A stretch of 64,000 bases of DNA from Flagellimonas_B algarum (GCF_040513375.1 NZ_JBEVTG010000003.1:186001-250000), one strand, 5' to 3'. Shown: positions 8,900 to 18,548, counted from the stretch's first letter. Translations and numbers: made by a program. The notes: a model not told the origin generated them from the letters alone.

Positions 8900-10606
8900 C
8901 TAGTTCCCCGATTGCTTGCGCGCGATCCACTGTTCAACCTGAAAACGCAAGGCCGATAAGGGGATGGATCCGTTTTCCAAGACCACCTTGTGGAATTCCT
9001 TGATATCGAAATCGTCCTGCAATTCCGTTTCCGCTTGTTTTCGTAGGCTTTTGAATTCCTCACCGCCCACATCGTAGGAGGTCAGCTGGGCCGGTGATAC
9101 GATACTGCGCTGGTACAGCCGGGTCGCCGAGCCATGACTCATACCGGAAGCCATCATGAAGTCGATGATCGAATCGCGGGGCCAAAGGTTGAGGTGCAGG
9201 GCGGGATCGATGACCATACCCCGGGCAGGCCATGACCGCCGGTGGATCAAAGAGGCCTGGTGTTGGTAGAGCCCCATCTCTTCGGAAAGCTGTTCGGCAT
9301 AACGGGCCCATCCTTCCGCATAACTGGTGAAACCCATGATCTCACGGATGGGGTGCAAGCCCTCGATGTCGCCTTCGATGCCCAATTGCAGATGGTGCCC
9401 CGGAAATCCCTCGTGAAAGGCCAGTTTCTCATTGTTGTGGTAGGTCTGCCGTTCGGGGTTCCTCAGGCTGATGCGAAAATAGGCAGGGTTCTTGTCCGTT
9501 GCCATTTCATAGGACCCAATGCCCGATTCATGGGGCAGGTAGGGCTTAACGGTCATGTCGGAACTCGGGAATAGGTCGAACCAATCGGCACACTTCAGTC
9601 GGGCCGAATCGACCATGGCGTTGGCGTGGGCCAAGACCTCGTCCGCCGTTTTGAAATAAAGGGTCGAATCGGATTTAATGCCCGCGATGATCTCGGTAAA
9701 ATCGGAAGTGCCGTAAAGGCGTTGCCCCAGGTCCTGCACGGTAGCGCTATTGGCTTGCACGATTTGAAGCCCTTGTTCGAAAATGTCTTTTCCGGTTCGG
9801 TTGGTAGTGGTATTGCTTCGGATGTAGGCCCGATAACAGGCTTCCCCAGTGGGTAGCGCCAAGACCGAGGCTTCATCGCGCGCCTGTGGCAAATAATCGT
9901 TTTTAAGGTAATCGCCGTATTTCGCTAGGGCGGGATGGATGCGCTCGAGCACCAGTTCTTGCCAGGCCGTTTTAAAGGCGGCACTGCTATCGCGTTCGGC
10001 CGGACCCATAAATGGGGATTCCTCAATGCGATAACCCGACAATACATCCACCTGGTCGATGACCAGACGCACGATCTCCTTTGGCATGCTGTAGCCCTCG
10101 GCCAAGCCGTGTTCCAACTTATCGATTTCGACATCCACATAGCCGGGAAAAATATTCCACCGTTCCAAGGCCTGTTTCCTCAAGCTGTCGCTACCTACGG
10201 GCTGAAAATCGACAACGCTCAACCAATTATTATAGAAGTTCCATTTGTGATCGACATCCCAGAGTTCGCGTTTGCAGGCCCTTAGGGCTTGACTGCGTTC
10301 CAATTCCTCTTTCAGCAACCAGTAGGTGATCTGGTCAGCCTGGGCAAAACCCGAGGCATCGAAACCTTGGAGTTCGGTATACAGGCTGTCTTCAAAGGCC
10401 TGCCAGGCGGCCAAGGCCTCCAAACCGTTATCGGAAAAGCGGTTGTGGTCGTCAAAAGGGACGTCAAAATAGTACCGCTCTTCCGGATAGCGGGCCGCCA
10501 TGCGCTCCAAATAGGCATCGGCCAGTTCGGAGATCGACTGGGTCTTTTCCTTGGGGGACGCACAGGCCGCCGCAATGATGATGATCGGGATCAGTAGTTT
10601 TTTCAT
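8900..10606 (-). CDS. DUF885-family lipoprotein, predicted metallopeptidase
   Basis: 568 aa with a lipoprotein signal (KKLLIPIIIIAAACAS). The body is a long helical DUF885 domain, and HEGFPGHH near residue 400 is the HExxxGHH-type zinc signature of this family, with a likely Glu ligand downstream (SYAEGWARYAEQL). Family members are thought to be carboxypeptidase-like peptidases. Length is normal for the family. Stands alone; 56 bp from the CPBP gene upstream. Confidence 0.88.
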   Translation of the reverse strand: MKKLLIPIIIIAAACASPKEKTQSISELADAYLERMAARYPEERYYFDVPFDDHNRFSDNGLEALAAWQAFEDSLYTELQGFDASGFAQADQITYWLLKEELERSQALRACKRELWDVDHKWNFYNNWLSVVDFQPVGSDSLRKQALERWNIFPGYVDVEIDKLEHGLAEGYSMPKEIVRLVIDQVDVLSGYRIEESPFMGPAERDSSAAFKTAWQELVLERIHPALAKYGDYLKNDYLPQARDEASVLALPTGEACYRAYIRSNTTTNRTGKDIFEQGLQIVQANSATVQDLGQRLYGTSDFTEIIAGIKSDSTLYFKTADEVLAHANAMVDSARLKCADWFDLFPSSDMTVKPYLPHESGIGSYEMATDKNPAYFRISLRNPERQTYHNNEKLAFHEGFPGHHLQLGIEGDIEGLHPIREIMGFTSYAEGWARYAEQLSEEMGLYQHQASLIHRRSWPARGMVIDPALHLNLWPRDSIIDFMMASGMSHGSATRLYQRSIVSPAQLTSYDVGGEEFKSLRKQAETELQDDFDIKEFHKVVLENGSIPLSALRFQVEQWIARKQSGN

Positions 10607-10662
10607 GTTTGGTTAAGGTAAGGATTCCTCGCGAGAATCCTCCCCAACCAAACCCTTCCCCT

Positions 10663-11310
10663 TTAAATTCCGTAATAGATGAATACCATGGCAATGGTAT
10701 CGATAAAGCCGTGCAACGCGATACAGAACCAAAGGTCGTATTTGCGGAGGTAAAAGATGGTTGCCAAGAGCATGCCGATGATGCCGGTGATGATTTGCCC
10801 ACTAATGCCCTGATAGGCATGCAAAAACCCGAAGAGCACCCCAAAGATCAGGATGTTCAATACCAAGGCCAGCTTGCCATCGCCGAAGAATTTGACGAAT
10901 TGCCGCATCAAATACCCGCGAAACACGATTTCTTCCCCAAAAGCGGCCGACACCCAGGCAAAAAGCGTAAGGGTCAATATGGCCGGAAGGTCCCCTTTGT
11001 AGACTTCAAAGGCACTGAAGTCCATTGGGGCACCCGTCAAATAGGTCACTCCGGGGATCAAGAGGTAGAGGTAGGCAAAAAAGATGACCGCGGCGAGCAA
11101 AGGGGCCACGACCAATAAATCGAAAGCTTTGCGTTTGGCCCTTTGGAAGCCCATGGAGGCGAATAGCCCCTTGCCGTATTCAAGGGCACTGGCGATCAAG
11201 ACGATCAGGGCCGCAAAGATCATTTGGAAATAGCCCATAAAGTACATGATCGTACCTAGGATCAAGACGGTTATGGGAATCAGATAAAATTTCAATGTAC
11301 TGCTTTTCAT
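10663..11310 (-). CDS. CPBP-family intramembrane metalloprotease
   Basis: 215 aa with about seven membrane helices. The CAAX-protease/bacteriocin-processing signatures are in order: GEEIVFRGYLMR (EExxxR, ~120), FGFLHAYQG (motif 2 His) and the C-terminal ALHGFIDT (HxxxD). These residues form the intramembrane zinc site. Substrates are unknown. It begins KSSTLKFYLIPITVLI and lies just upstream of the DUF885 gene, on the same strand. Confidence 0.9.
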   Translation of the reverse strand: MKSSTLKFYLIPITVLILGTIMYFMGYFQMIFAALIVLIASALEYGKGLFASMGFQRAKRKAFDLLVVAPLLAAVIFFAYLYLLIPGVTYLTGAPMDFSAFEVYKGDLPAILTLTLFAWVSAAFGEEIVFRGYLMRQFVKFFGDGKLALVLNILIFGVLFGFLHAYQGISGQIITGIIGMLLATIFYLRKYDLWFCIALHGFIDTIAMVFIYYGI

Positions 11311-11426
11311 GACGTGAATGGTTTTGATGAGTCACAAAGAAATGAAGTACGCTCCCGTGGTAGGCCCCAAATACCGTAGGTTTTGACCGAATGGTAGCAA
11401 AGAAATGCCCGAATGGTCGTCGGGGG

Positions 11427-12170
11427 CTAAGGGGTGTCTTCGAGCCACTGCAGGAATTCCTGCTTTTTGTAGCGGCTGATGTTGATCGGCTCCGTCTTCG
11501 CATCGTTGAGTTGCGGTTTCAAGTGTACCGATAGCTTGCCGTTTTCAATAGCCTGTACCTGTTCGATGGAAGCCGCATGTAAAATAGTCTGTCGGTTAGC
11601 ACGATAAAAGCGGTGGACCATGATTTTTTCCTCTACCTCGTTCAAGGTAAAATCGGTGGGGACCAAACGACCGTCGGTTTTGACGATGTACGCTTTTTTA
11701 TATTCGCTATACACCCAGGCGATTTCTTGAAAGGGCACCAGGCTGATCTTGCCCGCATGGTCGACCTTGAGCTGCCCTTCGATCGCCGTACGTCGGTGCA
11801 GTCGATAGAGGTCCGGACCGTACCAGCCTGTGATACCCACCACGCACATCAATAACGAAATGACGTAGCCGTTGAGCAGTGGAATGATGGTTTCGACCAT
11901 AAACCCGTTGAAGGAATAGTATAGCGCGACATAAACGATGCTGATGTAGCCCAAGGTGGTCAATAAGAAGCGTCCAATGGATTGTGCATTGATCTTTTGG
12001 GCAAAATGACTGCGCTTGTAGTAGCGGTAGTTGAGTTCGGTGATGATGATCACCACCAAAGTCAAGCCTATGGAAACCCCGATGGCGAACCAAGGAAATT
12101 CGTACGTATCGCTGAAGGGGGAGTTATCGGGTTGGAACAGGTGGTTGGACAAGACCGTTATCAGCACCAA
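11427..12170 (-). CDS. Membrane-anchored LytTR transcriptional regulator
   Basis: N-terminal half has about four membrane helices (YISIVYVALYYSFNGFMV and VISLLMCVVGITGWYG among them); the C-terminal ~95 residues are a LytTR DNA-binding domain (ISLVPFQEIAWVYSEYKKAYIV ... FYRANRQTILHAASIEQV). The first canonical start is TTG 12170, but the frame stays open and protein-like to a TGA near 12292, reading PAFLKALRHITFPKKWIRNG and completing the first helix. No ATG, GTG or TTG occurs there; an ATT at 12263 is the most plausible extended start. A direct membrane-to-promoter signalling role is inferred. Confidence 0.8.
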   Translation of the reverse strand: MVLITVLSNHLFQPDNSPFSDTYEFPWFAIGVSIGLTLVVIIITELNYRYYKRSHFAQKINAQSIGRFLLTTLGYISIVYVALYYSFNGFMVETIIPLLNGYVISLLMCVVGITGWYGPDLYRLHRRTAIEGQLKVDHAGKISLVPFQEIAWVYSEYKKAYIVKTDGRLVPTDFTLNEVEEKIMVHRFYRANRQTILHAASIEQVQAIENGKLSVHLKPQLNDAKTEPINISRYKKQEFLQWLEDTP

Positions 12171-12318
12171 AATCAGGCCGTTTCTGATCCATTTTTTAGG
12201 AAAGGTAATGTGGCGTAATGCTTTCAGGAATGCAGGTATTGGAAATTGTTCTGGGTTAAAAATAGCAATTATTCGCAGGCTGCCCCACTGTTTTGATCAT
12301 CCCTGGCCTTTCAAAACC

Positions 12319-12855
12319 CTATGGCAAATTCAATTGCCAAGAGACCCCGAAGCGGTCTTGCACAAAACCGAATTGTTGGCTAAACCCATAGTTGCCCAAG
12401 GGCATGAGTACCTGGCCGTTTTCAGCTAGGGCGGTGAACAGCGTTTTGAGTTGGGTATCATCAGAACATTCCACATAATTGGATACGGCCGGGGTAAAGT
12501 CCCATTCATGGATCGCGGGGCTGTCGCTGCAGCGGTACAAGCGCCCATCCAAGGTAAAGCTGGCGTGCATGATGGTGCCTTCCTTGCTGGGGGCGTCTTT
12601 GCCCCAACGTTGCAGGCTGACGATTTCCGAATTTTCGAACAAGCCCATATAAAAGGTCATGGCCGTTTCGGCATCTTCCTTTTGAAAGGTCATAAAGGGG
12701 GCGATTTGCCCGTAATCGGAAGCTTGGGCCAGTTGTAGGCTGTCTAGTCGGGATTGGAGTTCGGCCAATTGGGCCTCTTTCTCGTCCATGGCCTTTTGAT
12801 CGGTACAGGCCCCGAGGAACAAAACGGCGGCCAGCAGGAGGGTAATCGCTTTCAT
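12319..12855 (-). CDS. Lipoprotein with PhnB/VOC-fold domain
   Basis: About 178 aa. ATG 12855 gives a lipoprotein signal (KAITLLLAAVLFLGAC), then a short coiled coil (KEAQLAELQSRLDSLQLA), then a PhnB-like VOC domain (APFMTFQKEDAETAMTFYM ... FGVSWQLNLP). The same domain type, without a signal, occurs at 19907-20335. PhnB-like proteins are normally cytosolic with poorly known function; an exported, coiled-coil-linked version is unusual. A start at 12942 would hide the signal peptide and is unlikely. Confidence 0.82.
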   Translation of the reverse strand: MKAITLLLAAVLFLGACTDQKAMDEKEAQLAELQSRLDSLQLAQASDYGQIAPFMTFQKEDAETAMTFYMGLFENSEIVSLQRWGKDAPSKEGTIMHASFTLDGRLYRCSDSPAIHEWDFTPAVSNYVECSDDTQLKTLFTALAENGQVLMPLGNYGFSQQFGFVQDRFGVSWQLNLP

Positions 12856-13068
12856 GATAGGTTTTTTAGGGTTAGCTAATGTGCTCATGTATAAGCCTTT
12901 TAAAGATAGAAAGAAAGTCGGTGGTGTCAAAGGCTTAAGCATGCCCGCATATTTTTGCTATCAAAGAGAGATTTCAAGGAGTGTCCTAGCGTGCTGATCC
13001 CATGAGACGGGATGCTTTATTTCCTTGGGTTTATTCGCTACCTTTAAAAACCAAAATGTTCCGAAACC

Positions 13069-13902
13069 ATGAAAACGATTTTAAAATCCGCCGCAGTTGC
13101 CCTACTTGTCGTAGGTACTGCCTGTAAATCCAAAACCGAAAACAAGGCCGAAGAAACGGTGGCCGAACCCGTAGCCGTTGCGGTCAAAGGGGAAGAAGTC
13201 ACCTATGCCAAAGACAGTACCCAACTCAAGGGCTATATCGCCTACGATGCCAATGCCGAAGGAAAACGCCCTGGGGTATTGATCGTACACGAATGGTGGG
13301 GGCATAACGACTATGTGCGCCAACGGGCCGATATGTTGGCCGAATTGGGGTATACCGCCTTGGCCGTCGATATGTACGGCGATGGCAAACTCGCCGAGCA
13401 CCCTGAAGATGCCGGAAAATTTGCCAGTAGCGTCATGGGCAACCTGCCCGAAGCCACCGGTCGATTCAATGCCGCCCTCGAACTATTACAAGCCCATGCC
13501 TCGGTAGATGCCGACAAAATCGCCGCCATCGGCTATTGTTTTGGAGGGAGTGTTGTCTTGACCATGGCGAATTCCGGTGCCGATTTGGATGCCGTTGCCG
13601 CCTTCCATAGTGGGGTTCAACTCCCCGTGATGCCTGGTGAACAATTGAAAGCCAAGGTCTTGGTCTGCAATGGGGCCGACGATCCCTTTATCAGCCCAGA
13701 ATCCATAACGGCCTTCAAAAGTGCCATGGATTCGATCCAAGCCGACTACCAATACATTGCCTATCCTGGGGTAAAACACAGCTTTACCAGTAAGGAAGCC
13801 GATGCCAATGGGGAGAAATTCAATTTGCCTTTGGCCTATGATGCCGATGCCGATGCAAAGTCTTGGGCCAGTCTCCAAGCTTTGTTCGCCGAGGCCTTCT
13901 AA
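13069..13902 (+). CDS. Secreted dienelactone-hydrolase-family lipoprotein
   Basis: 277 aa with a lipoprotein signal (LLVVGTAC, Cys ~20). The dienelactone hydrolase fold is clear: LIVHEWWGHNDYVRQRADMLAELGY, GDGKLAEHPEDA, the nucleophile motif GYCFGGSV (Cys ~164), acid in GADDPFI (~212) and base in GVKHSFTSKEAD (~244). It therefore keeps the Cys-Asp-His triad. This is the only plus-strand gene before 34 kb. Its stop overlaps the stop of the convergent pentapeptide gene by 3-4 bp. Confidence 0.92.
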   Translation: MKTILKSAAVALLVVGTACKSKTENKAEETVAEPVAVAVKGEEVTYAKDSTQLKGYIAYDANAEGKRPGVLIVHEWWGHNDYVRQRADMLAELGYTALAVDMYGDGKLAEHPEDAGKFASSVMGNLPEATGRFNAALELLQAHASVDADKIAAIGYCFGGSVVLTMANSGADLDAVAAFHSGVQLPVMPGEQLKAKVLVCNGADDPFISPESITAFKSAMDSIQADYQYIAYPGVKHSFTSKEADANGEKFNLPLAYDADADAKSWASLQALFAEAF

Positions 13903-14504
13903 CCACCATCCGGTTCCTCACCTGCTTTGTCCATCCATTGGATCGCAGCAATTTGTTCCGCACTTAAGACCATACCTTTTTGCTGGTCACGGGTCAGTTT
14001 GGTGCCTTTCATGAGGGCGCCGCTAAAGTCGCAGGCCTCGAAAGAGGATTGGCGAAGGTCGGCCTTCGAGAGATCCGTGTCGATAAATTTGACATGCTCG
14101 AAGATGGCGGCCCTCATATCGGAGCCCGACAGGTCGGCCTTCGAAAAATCGGTATGGTAAAAATCGTTCCAACAGAGATTGGATTCCCGCATCCGGGCCG
14201 CTACGAAGCGTGATCCGCTGATCTCCGATCGATTGAAAAAGGTGCGTTCCAAATCGAGATACGAGAGGTCTTCGTCTTCAACGAAGGTGCGGAAAAATTC
14301 GAATCCGGTCGGGTTTTCATCATCGTATTGGGGCATGGCCTTGGGCTTTTGGGGCTGCCGATCGGCCTCGACCCAACGTTTTGCCTGTAGGATCTTCACT
14401 GTCGCTTCGAAACTTTTCACCTCAGGGGTTTGTTGTGCGATGCCCGAACCACCTATGATACATAGGCAAAGCATTGGCCATATGCTGATTTTTTGCTGTT
14501 GCAT
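13899..14504 (-). CDS. Secreted pentapeptide-repeat protein
   Basis: 201 aa with a signal peptide (SIWPMLCLCIIGGSGIAQ). Residues ~95-175 contain A(D/N)LxX-type pentapeptide repeats (SYLDLERTFFNRSEISGSR, TDFSKADLSGSDMRAAIF, TDLSKADLRQSSFEACDF), forming a right-handed quadrilateral helix, usually a binding scaffold. Function unknown. Tail-to-tail with the dienelactone hydrolase gene, the two stop codons sharing bases. Confidence 0.85.
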   Translation of the reverse strand: MQQQKISIWPMLCLCIIGGSGIAQQTPEVKSFEATVKILQAKRWVEADRQPQKPKAMPQYDDENPTGFEFFRTFVEDEDLSYLDLERTFFNRSEISGSRFVAARMRESNLCWNDFYHTDFSKADLSGSDMRAAIFEHVKFIDTDLSKADLRQSSFEACDFSGALMKGTKLTRDQQKGMVLSAEQIAAIQWMDKAGEEPDGG

Positions 14505-14522
14505 GTTGCTTGGATTGGAAAG

Positions 14523-15839
14523 TTATTCTTTCGTAAAGCTGATTTGTCCACCCCCTTGGAACAAGACCATGGTGTTACTTTCCGGTTGGAATTCGAATTC
14601 GGCACCTACCATATCGAGTTTGAATTTGTGTCGATCCGTCGCTTCCAGTGCAAAAGGAGGTTGCCCACTGCCTTGGGCGATCAAGGTATTGCCTTCTTTG
14701 GTCACCGTGATCTTTAAAGGGATTTGGTCCGTGGCATACACCCCTAAATAGGCATCCAGATCTTCAGCAGTTACGGCGTAGGTGCTGAATTCCGGAATGT
14801 CGAAATCCTGGCCGTATGCAGCACTTAAGACCGCGATGGAGATGGCATTGCTGTTTGTGTTCAGTCCGTTCGAGGTCATGGCATAGGTCAACTTATCCTC
14901 AGGAAAATGGGTGTACATGGATCGGAAACCGTCGATACCGCCCGAATGGCCATAGCCGGTACGCTCGTGAAAGGGTACTTGGAAGATCCCCCGTCCGTAC
15001 CCATCGGTAATCGTAATCATGAGTTTAAGGCTTTCCTCTTGCAACAAGCGCCCACCGAACAAGGCATCCCCGAAGCGGGTCAAATCACTGGCCGTGGCGG
15101 TAATGGCCCCGGCCCCTAAGGGAATGGTAAAGTCGGTTTCGGCCTCTTCCTTCCACAAGCCCGCGTATTGGTAGGACTTACTTTCGTTATCCGCAGTGTT
15201 CATCTTTCCGAACACATAAGTGTCTTTAAGCTCAATGGGCTCGGTGATATGGATCCGCACCAAATCGGCATAGGAAGCTTTGAACACCTTTTCTAGGATA
15301 AAGGTCAACAGCACATAATTCGAGTTGCTGTATTCGGCCCTGCTGTCGGGTTTGAACACACTACCCCCAGCTACCACGAGGGCGACCATTTCTTCTTCGC
15401 TCTTCGCTTCGGTGTTCCAGGTCAAATAGTCGGGGTCGTTGGTGAAATTGAATATGCCACTACGATGGTTCAACAAATGACTCACCGTGATTTCCGAGGC
15501 ATTGGGAACCTCCGGAAACCATTGGTCAATGGTGGTCTCCAAGTCCAATAGGCCTTGTTCACGGGCCTTGAAGATGAGTACGGCGGTAAACGATTTTGTA
15601 ATCGAGCCGATTCGGTATTTGGTTTTTTCGGTGGCCTCTAGGCCTTGCGCTTGATCGGCATAGCCGACGGACTTGGTATAGATAAGCTGTCCGTCTTTCG
15701 AAACGGCAATGCTACCCATGAATTTGTCGTTTTCGGAGAGTACTTCGAAATAACGGTCCAGTTTGTCGGTATCCAGGGTTTGGGCCTGCGTTAGGGTGAA
15801 GGACCAAAGGAATAGGACGAAGGTCAAAAACGGTCTCAT
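14523..15839 (-). CDS. Secreted serine hydrolase, beta-lactamase/PBP4* (class C) family
   Basis: 438 aa with a signal peptide (FLTFVLFLWSFTLTQAQ). The active site motifs are SITKSFT (SxxK, ~80), YSNSNYVLL (YxN, ~170) and HSGG in the third motif (~295). A C-terminal domain (~340-438) of beta-strands follows, as in many Bacteroidota esterase/DD-peptidase-like members. Substrate not predictable; antibiotic resistance should not be assumed. One of four paralogue-like SxxK hydrolases in the window. 18 bp downstream lies the pentapeptide gene on the same strand. Confidence 0.88.
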   Translation of the reverse strand: MRPFLTFVLFLWSFTLTQAQTLDTDKLDRYFEVLSENDKFMGSIAVSKDGQLIYTKSVGYADQAQGLEATEKTKYRIGSITKSFTAVLIFKAREQGLLDLETTIDQWFPEVPNASEITVSHLLNHRSGIFNFTNDPDYLTWNTEAKSEEEMVALVVAGGSVFKPDSRAEYSNSNYVLLTFILEKVFKASYADLVRIHITEPIELKDTYVFGKMNTADNESKSYQYAGLWKEEAETDFTIPLGAGAITATASDLTRFGDALFGGRLLQEESLKLMITITDGYGRGIFQVPFHERTGYGHSGGIDGFRSMYTHFPEDKLTYAMTSNGLNTNSNAISIAVLSAAYGQDFDIPEFSTYAVTAEDLDAYLGVYATDQIPLKITVTKEGNTLIAQGSGQPPFALEATDRHKFKLDMVGAEFEFQPESNTMVLFQGGGQISFTKE

Positions 15840-15971
15840 GGGCGGTAGTGTTTTGAATTGAAATCAGACTTGTTACCCGATAAATGGTCGGGCTTGGTAT
15901 CGGATAATGAAGGTAGTGAATTGGGGGCAAATCCAAGCTAAAGCACGGGGGTTTCCTTTGCCAAAAGGGTC

Positions 15972-16769
15972 TTATCGCAATTGGAAGTGGATGTGGTCGT
16001 CATGGCGCACTGCCCGACAACCATGGTAGCGCACCTTGGTACTGGTCAATCCCAGTCGGATTTTCAGATGGGGTTCGATGAACAGTTTGCCGACTTCCCG
16101 TTGGCGAGCGATGGTTCGGGCCAGATCCCGCGTGCCTTTTTTCGAAAAGCTGATGTCATGGTTGATGTTCCCAAAACTCAGGTATTTCGGGAAATCGTAT
16201 TGCCAATGGCCATCCTGTTTACAGCGACCGATCTGATCGTATTCCCGGGGCTTGGGTCCTTCGAATACCCCATACCCACTGACCGAGGGTTTTTTGTTCG
16301 TCAGCTTTCCGTCAGCTTCATACACCAAAGTGACATCTACTTTTTTTCCGTCATCATGACTGCGATGGGGTAGTAGGGGGAAGCCGTCGACAAAGGGGAA
16401 GTTCGCATCGAGATAGACCAATTGGATTCCGCTGTTCCTTTCGTTGTAGCGGGTGGCGATATCACTGATCGCCCGATTGAGCTCCGGGCGCACATAGTTG
16501 CGGTTCGCAAATTTGTAAAAAAACGAATGCGCCTGCACGAATTCGGTTTCCTTGATTTTTTCCCTTCCGAATTTCGGGGCCAGGAATGGCACCACCAAAA
16601 AGGTCGCTACGAGGTACAGAACTGCGAAAATCCCGAGGCGTTTCAGCCGGCGTTTGGGTGCCTTTTTTTTAACCCAGGGCAGGGCCAAGAGATAAATGAG
16701 CCCCCCGATTTGGGTGATTGCCGTGAGGAGGACGATGACCAAAAGATGCAGTACGATTTTCAATAGCAT
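15972..16769 (-). CDS. Membrane-anchored LAS-type (MepA-like) metallopeptidase
   Basis: 265 aa. Two N-terminal membrane helices (~5-30 and ~45-65) are followed by a periplasmic domain. LLPHRSHDDGKKVDV (H-x6-D arrangement) and the C-terminal RHDDHIHFQL resemble the zinc ligands of the LAS superfamily (MepA, VanX, D-Ala-D-Ala peptidases), which cut peptidoglycan cross-links. The rest is diverged, so assignment is from the motif pattern only. Start ATG 16769. Confidence 0.65.
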   Translation of the reverse strand: MLLKIVLHLLVIVLLTAITQIGGLIYLLALPWVKKKAPKRRLKRLGIFAVLYLVATFLVVPFLAPKFGREKIKETEFVQAHSFFYKFANRNYVRPELNRAISDIATRYNERNSGIQLVYLDANFPFVDGFPLLPHRSHDDGKKVDVTLVYEADGKLTNKKPSVSGYGVFEGPKPREYDQIGRCKQDGHWQYDFPKYLSFGNINHDISFSKKGTRDLARTIARQREVGKLFIEPHLKIRLGLTSTKVRYHGCRAVRHDDHIHFQLR

Positions 16770-16884
16770 ATAAAACCAGCTTGGCCTTTTTCGAGAGCAA
16801 TGTTCGCGTCACGCATTGGACTTAAAGTTAGGGTTTTACAGGGACATAGGGGTAGGGATGGCACCAGGTACAACCACCTGGACT

Positions 16885-17970
16885 TCAAGGGGAGGCCATG
16901 GGTGCCTTTTCACCCCTCAAAATCGGGATGATGTGCTCCCGGAGCAGGTCGTTGGTGTTGTAGTTCTCCCCAACATAGACCATGACGGCATTGAATTCGG
17001 GGATGACGGCGACGATCTTGGTGGATGGGGGATAACTGCCCCGGAACAAGATCACTTCCGTCCCAAGCGCCTTGGGCAACCAGACCTGATAGCCGTAATC
17101 GTAAGCGCTATTTGCAGGGATGGGGTTGGCATACATTTGGGTAATCCATGCTGCGGGCACGAGCTGGTCGCTGCCCCATTGGCCCTTGTTTACTGCGAGG
17201 TAGCCCAGTTTAGCCAGGTCTTCCATGTTCATATGGAGGCCCCAGCCGGCCTTGGGGATGCCCTTAGGAGTCAGGTCCCATTCGTAATTCGATATGCCCA
17301 TAGGTTCGAAGAGTTGCTTTTGGGCATAGGCGAGCAAGCCTTCTGGGGTCTGTCGGTGTAGGAGGGTGGCCACCACTTGGGAGCCTCCGCTGTTGTAGTG
17401 GAATGCCGTTCCGGGTGGTTCCATAATGTCCCGCGCGAACACATATCGAGCCCAATCCTCGGTTTCCGACATTTGGATCACGTCATTGGCGTCGATGCCC
17501 CCTTCCCATCGCAGCCCACTGTTCATCGCTAGTAAATGCTTCACTTGGATCTCATGCATCTTGGGATCTTTAATGGCATACTCCGGGAAAAAGGCCGTTA
17601 TCGGCCGGTTTTCCTGCTGACCAAAGTCGGTTTCGAAAACCGCCCCGAACAAGAGGGCGATCAGGGTTTTGGTGCAAGAGTTCACATGGATTAAGCTGTC
17701 TTTGGCATACGGGGTTTGGTAGTGGTCGAAGAGAATACTTCCGTCTTGAACCACCACTAAGGAGTAGGTACCCGCAAAGGAGTCGATGGCTTTTCTAAAT
17801 GGAGCGGTTCGTGAGCTGTCAGCGTAGGTCCATCCGTTGGTCGGCCAATTTGGTTGAACCTCTTTTGGAGCATCGGCCGGTGGTTTGCTTTCCGTTTTGC
17901 AGCTGCCTGCCGAGAGTCCAATAAGAAGACCCACCATCAAGTATCGTGAATAGCTTTTTATTGAGATCAT
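16885..17970 (-). CDS. Lipoprotein serine hydrolase, beta-lactamase-like
   Basis: About 361 aa. ATG 17970 begins MISIKSYSRYLMVGLLIG and leads to a lipobox (GLSAGSC); a longer frame to 18174 overlaps the upstream gene and is rejected. Catalytic motifs are SCTKTL (SxxK, ~108), YNSGGSQ (YxS, ~190) and a C-terminal strand LFRGSYPP. The start overlaps the stop of the DUF998 gene as ATGA, so the two are probably translationally coupled. Confidence 0.87.
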   Translation of the reverse strand: MISIKSYSRYLMVGLLIGLSAGSCKTESKPPADAPKEVQPNWPTNGWTYADSSRTAPFRKAIDSFAGTYSLVVVQDGSILFDHYQTPYAKDSLIHVNSCTKTLIALLFGAVFETDFGQQENRPITAFFPEYAIKDPKMHEIQVKHLLAMNSGLRWEGGIDANDVIQMSETEDWARYVFARDIMEPPGTAFHYNSGGSQVVATLLHRQTPEGLLAYAQKQLFEPMGISNYEWDLTPKGIPKAGWGLHMNMEDLAKLGYLAVNKGQWGSDQLVPAAWITQMYANPIPANSAYDYGYQVWLPKALGTEVILFRGSYPPSTKIVAVIPEFNAVMVYVGENYNTNDLLREHIIPILRGEKAPMASP

Positions 17971-18548
17971 GGTTTTAGCAATTTTACCGCGGTGATTGCC
18001 GTCCATCCAAAAACCACCAAGAACACCAAGCGATGGGTCATGGGCATTGACCACAGTCCGGCTACAAAACCGATGATGGCCAAAACCAACAGTACCGCGG
18101 TCCGATTGGCCCGTTTTCGGACCCTTGGTTCCAGATTGTGGTTGGCCCCAAGGCGTGATAGACCGAACAACCAAGCGGCCAGTCCCAAACAGATGGCCAC
18201 AATATGGGCTTTCGACACCGCACTATCGGCTTCCTCAAAGTCGATGGGTAAGCCGGTAAAGGCGAATCCAATACCGAAAAAGGCCAGAAGTATAGCCAAC
18301 AGTCTATCATGCAGCAATCGCCCATAGCCGAATCCGAAGCCGGTTAGGAGTATGCCTACGGCACCGAAGCCGATGAGGTTGAATCCTAGGGCGTTCGGCG
18401 CTCCTTGGGCACCTAGCTTGCTGATGAAATCTTCCTGAAACCGAAATTCAGGATTCAAGCTTCCGAATACCAACAAGGCCAGTAGTAGCAGTGTGGGGGC
18501 GAGAAGCCCCAGCCAACCGACCTGTTTTTCTTTTGGTTTCAAATGCAA
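17967..18548 (-). CDS. DUF998-family integral membrane protein
   Basis: 193 aa with six predicted membrane helices. SLNPEFRFQEDFISKLGAQGAPNAL after helix 1 is the characteristic DUF998 loop. Function is unknown for the family. Its stop TGA overlaps the ATG of the downstream serine hydrolase (ATGA), indicating a two-gene operon. Confidence 0.83.
   Translation of the reverse strand: MHLKPKEKQVGWLGLLAPTLLLLALLVFGSLNPEFRFQEDFISKLGAQGAPNALGFNLIGFGAVGILLTGFGFGYGRLLHDRLLAILLAFFGIGFAFTGLPIDFEEADSAVSKAHIVAICLGLAAWLFGLSRLGANHNLEPRVRKRANRTAVLLVLAIIGFVAGLWSMPMTHRLVFLVVFGWTAITAVKLLKP

Noticed and set aside
16885..18174. Long version of the serine hydrolase starting at 18174
   Set aside because: The first 68 residues lie antisense-frame inside DUF998 and lack a signal; ATG 17970 gives a perfect lipoprotein signal.
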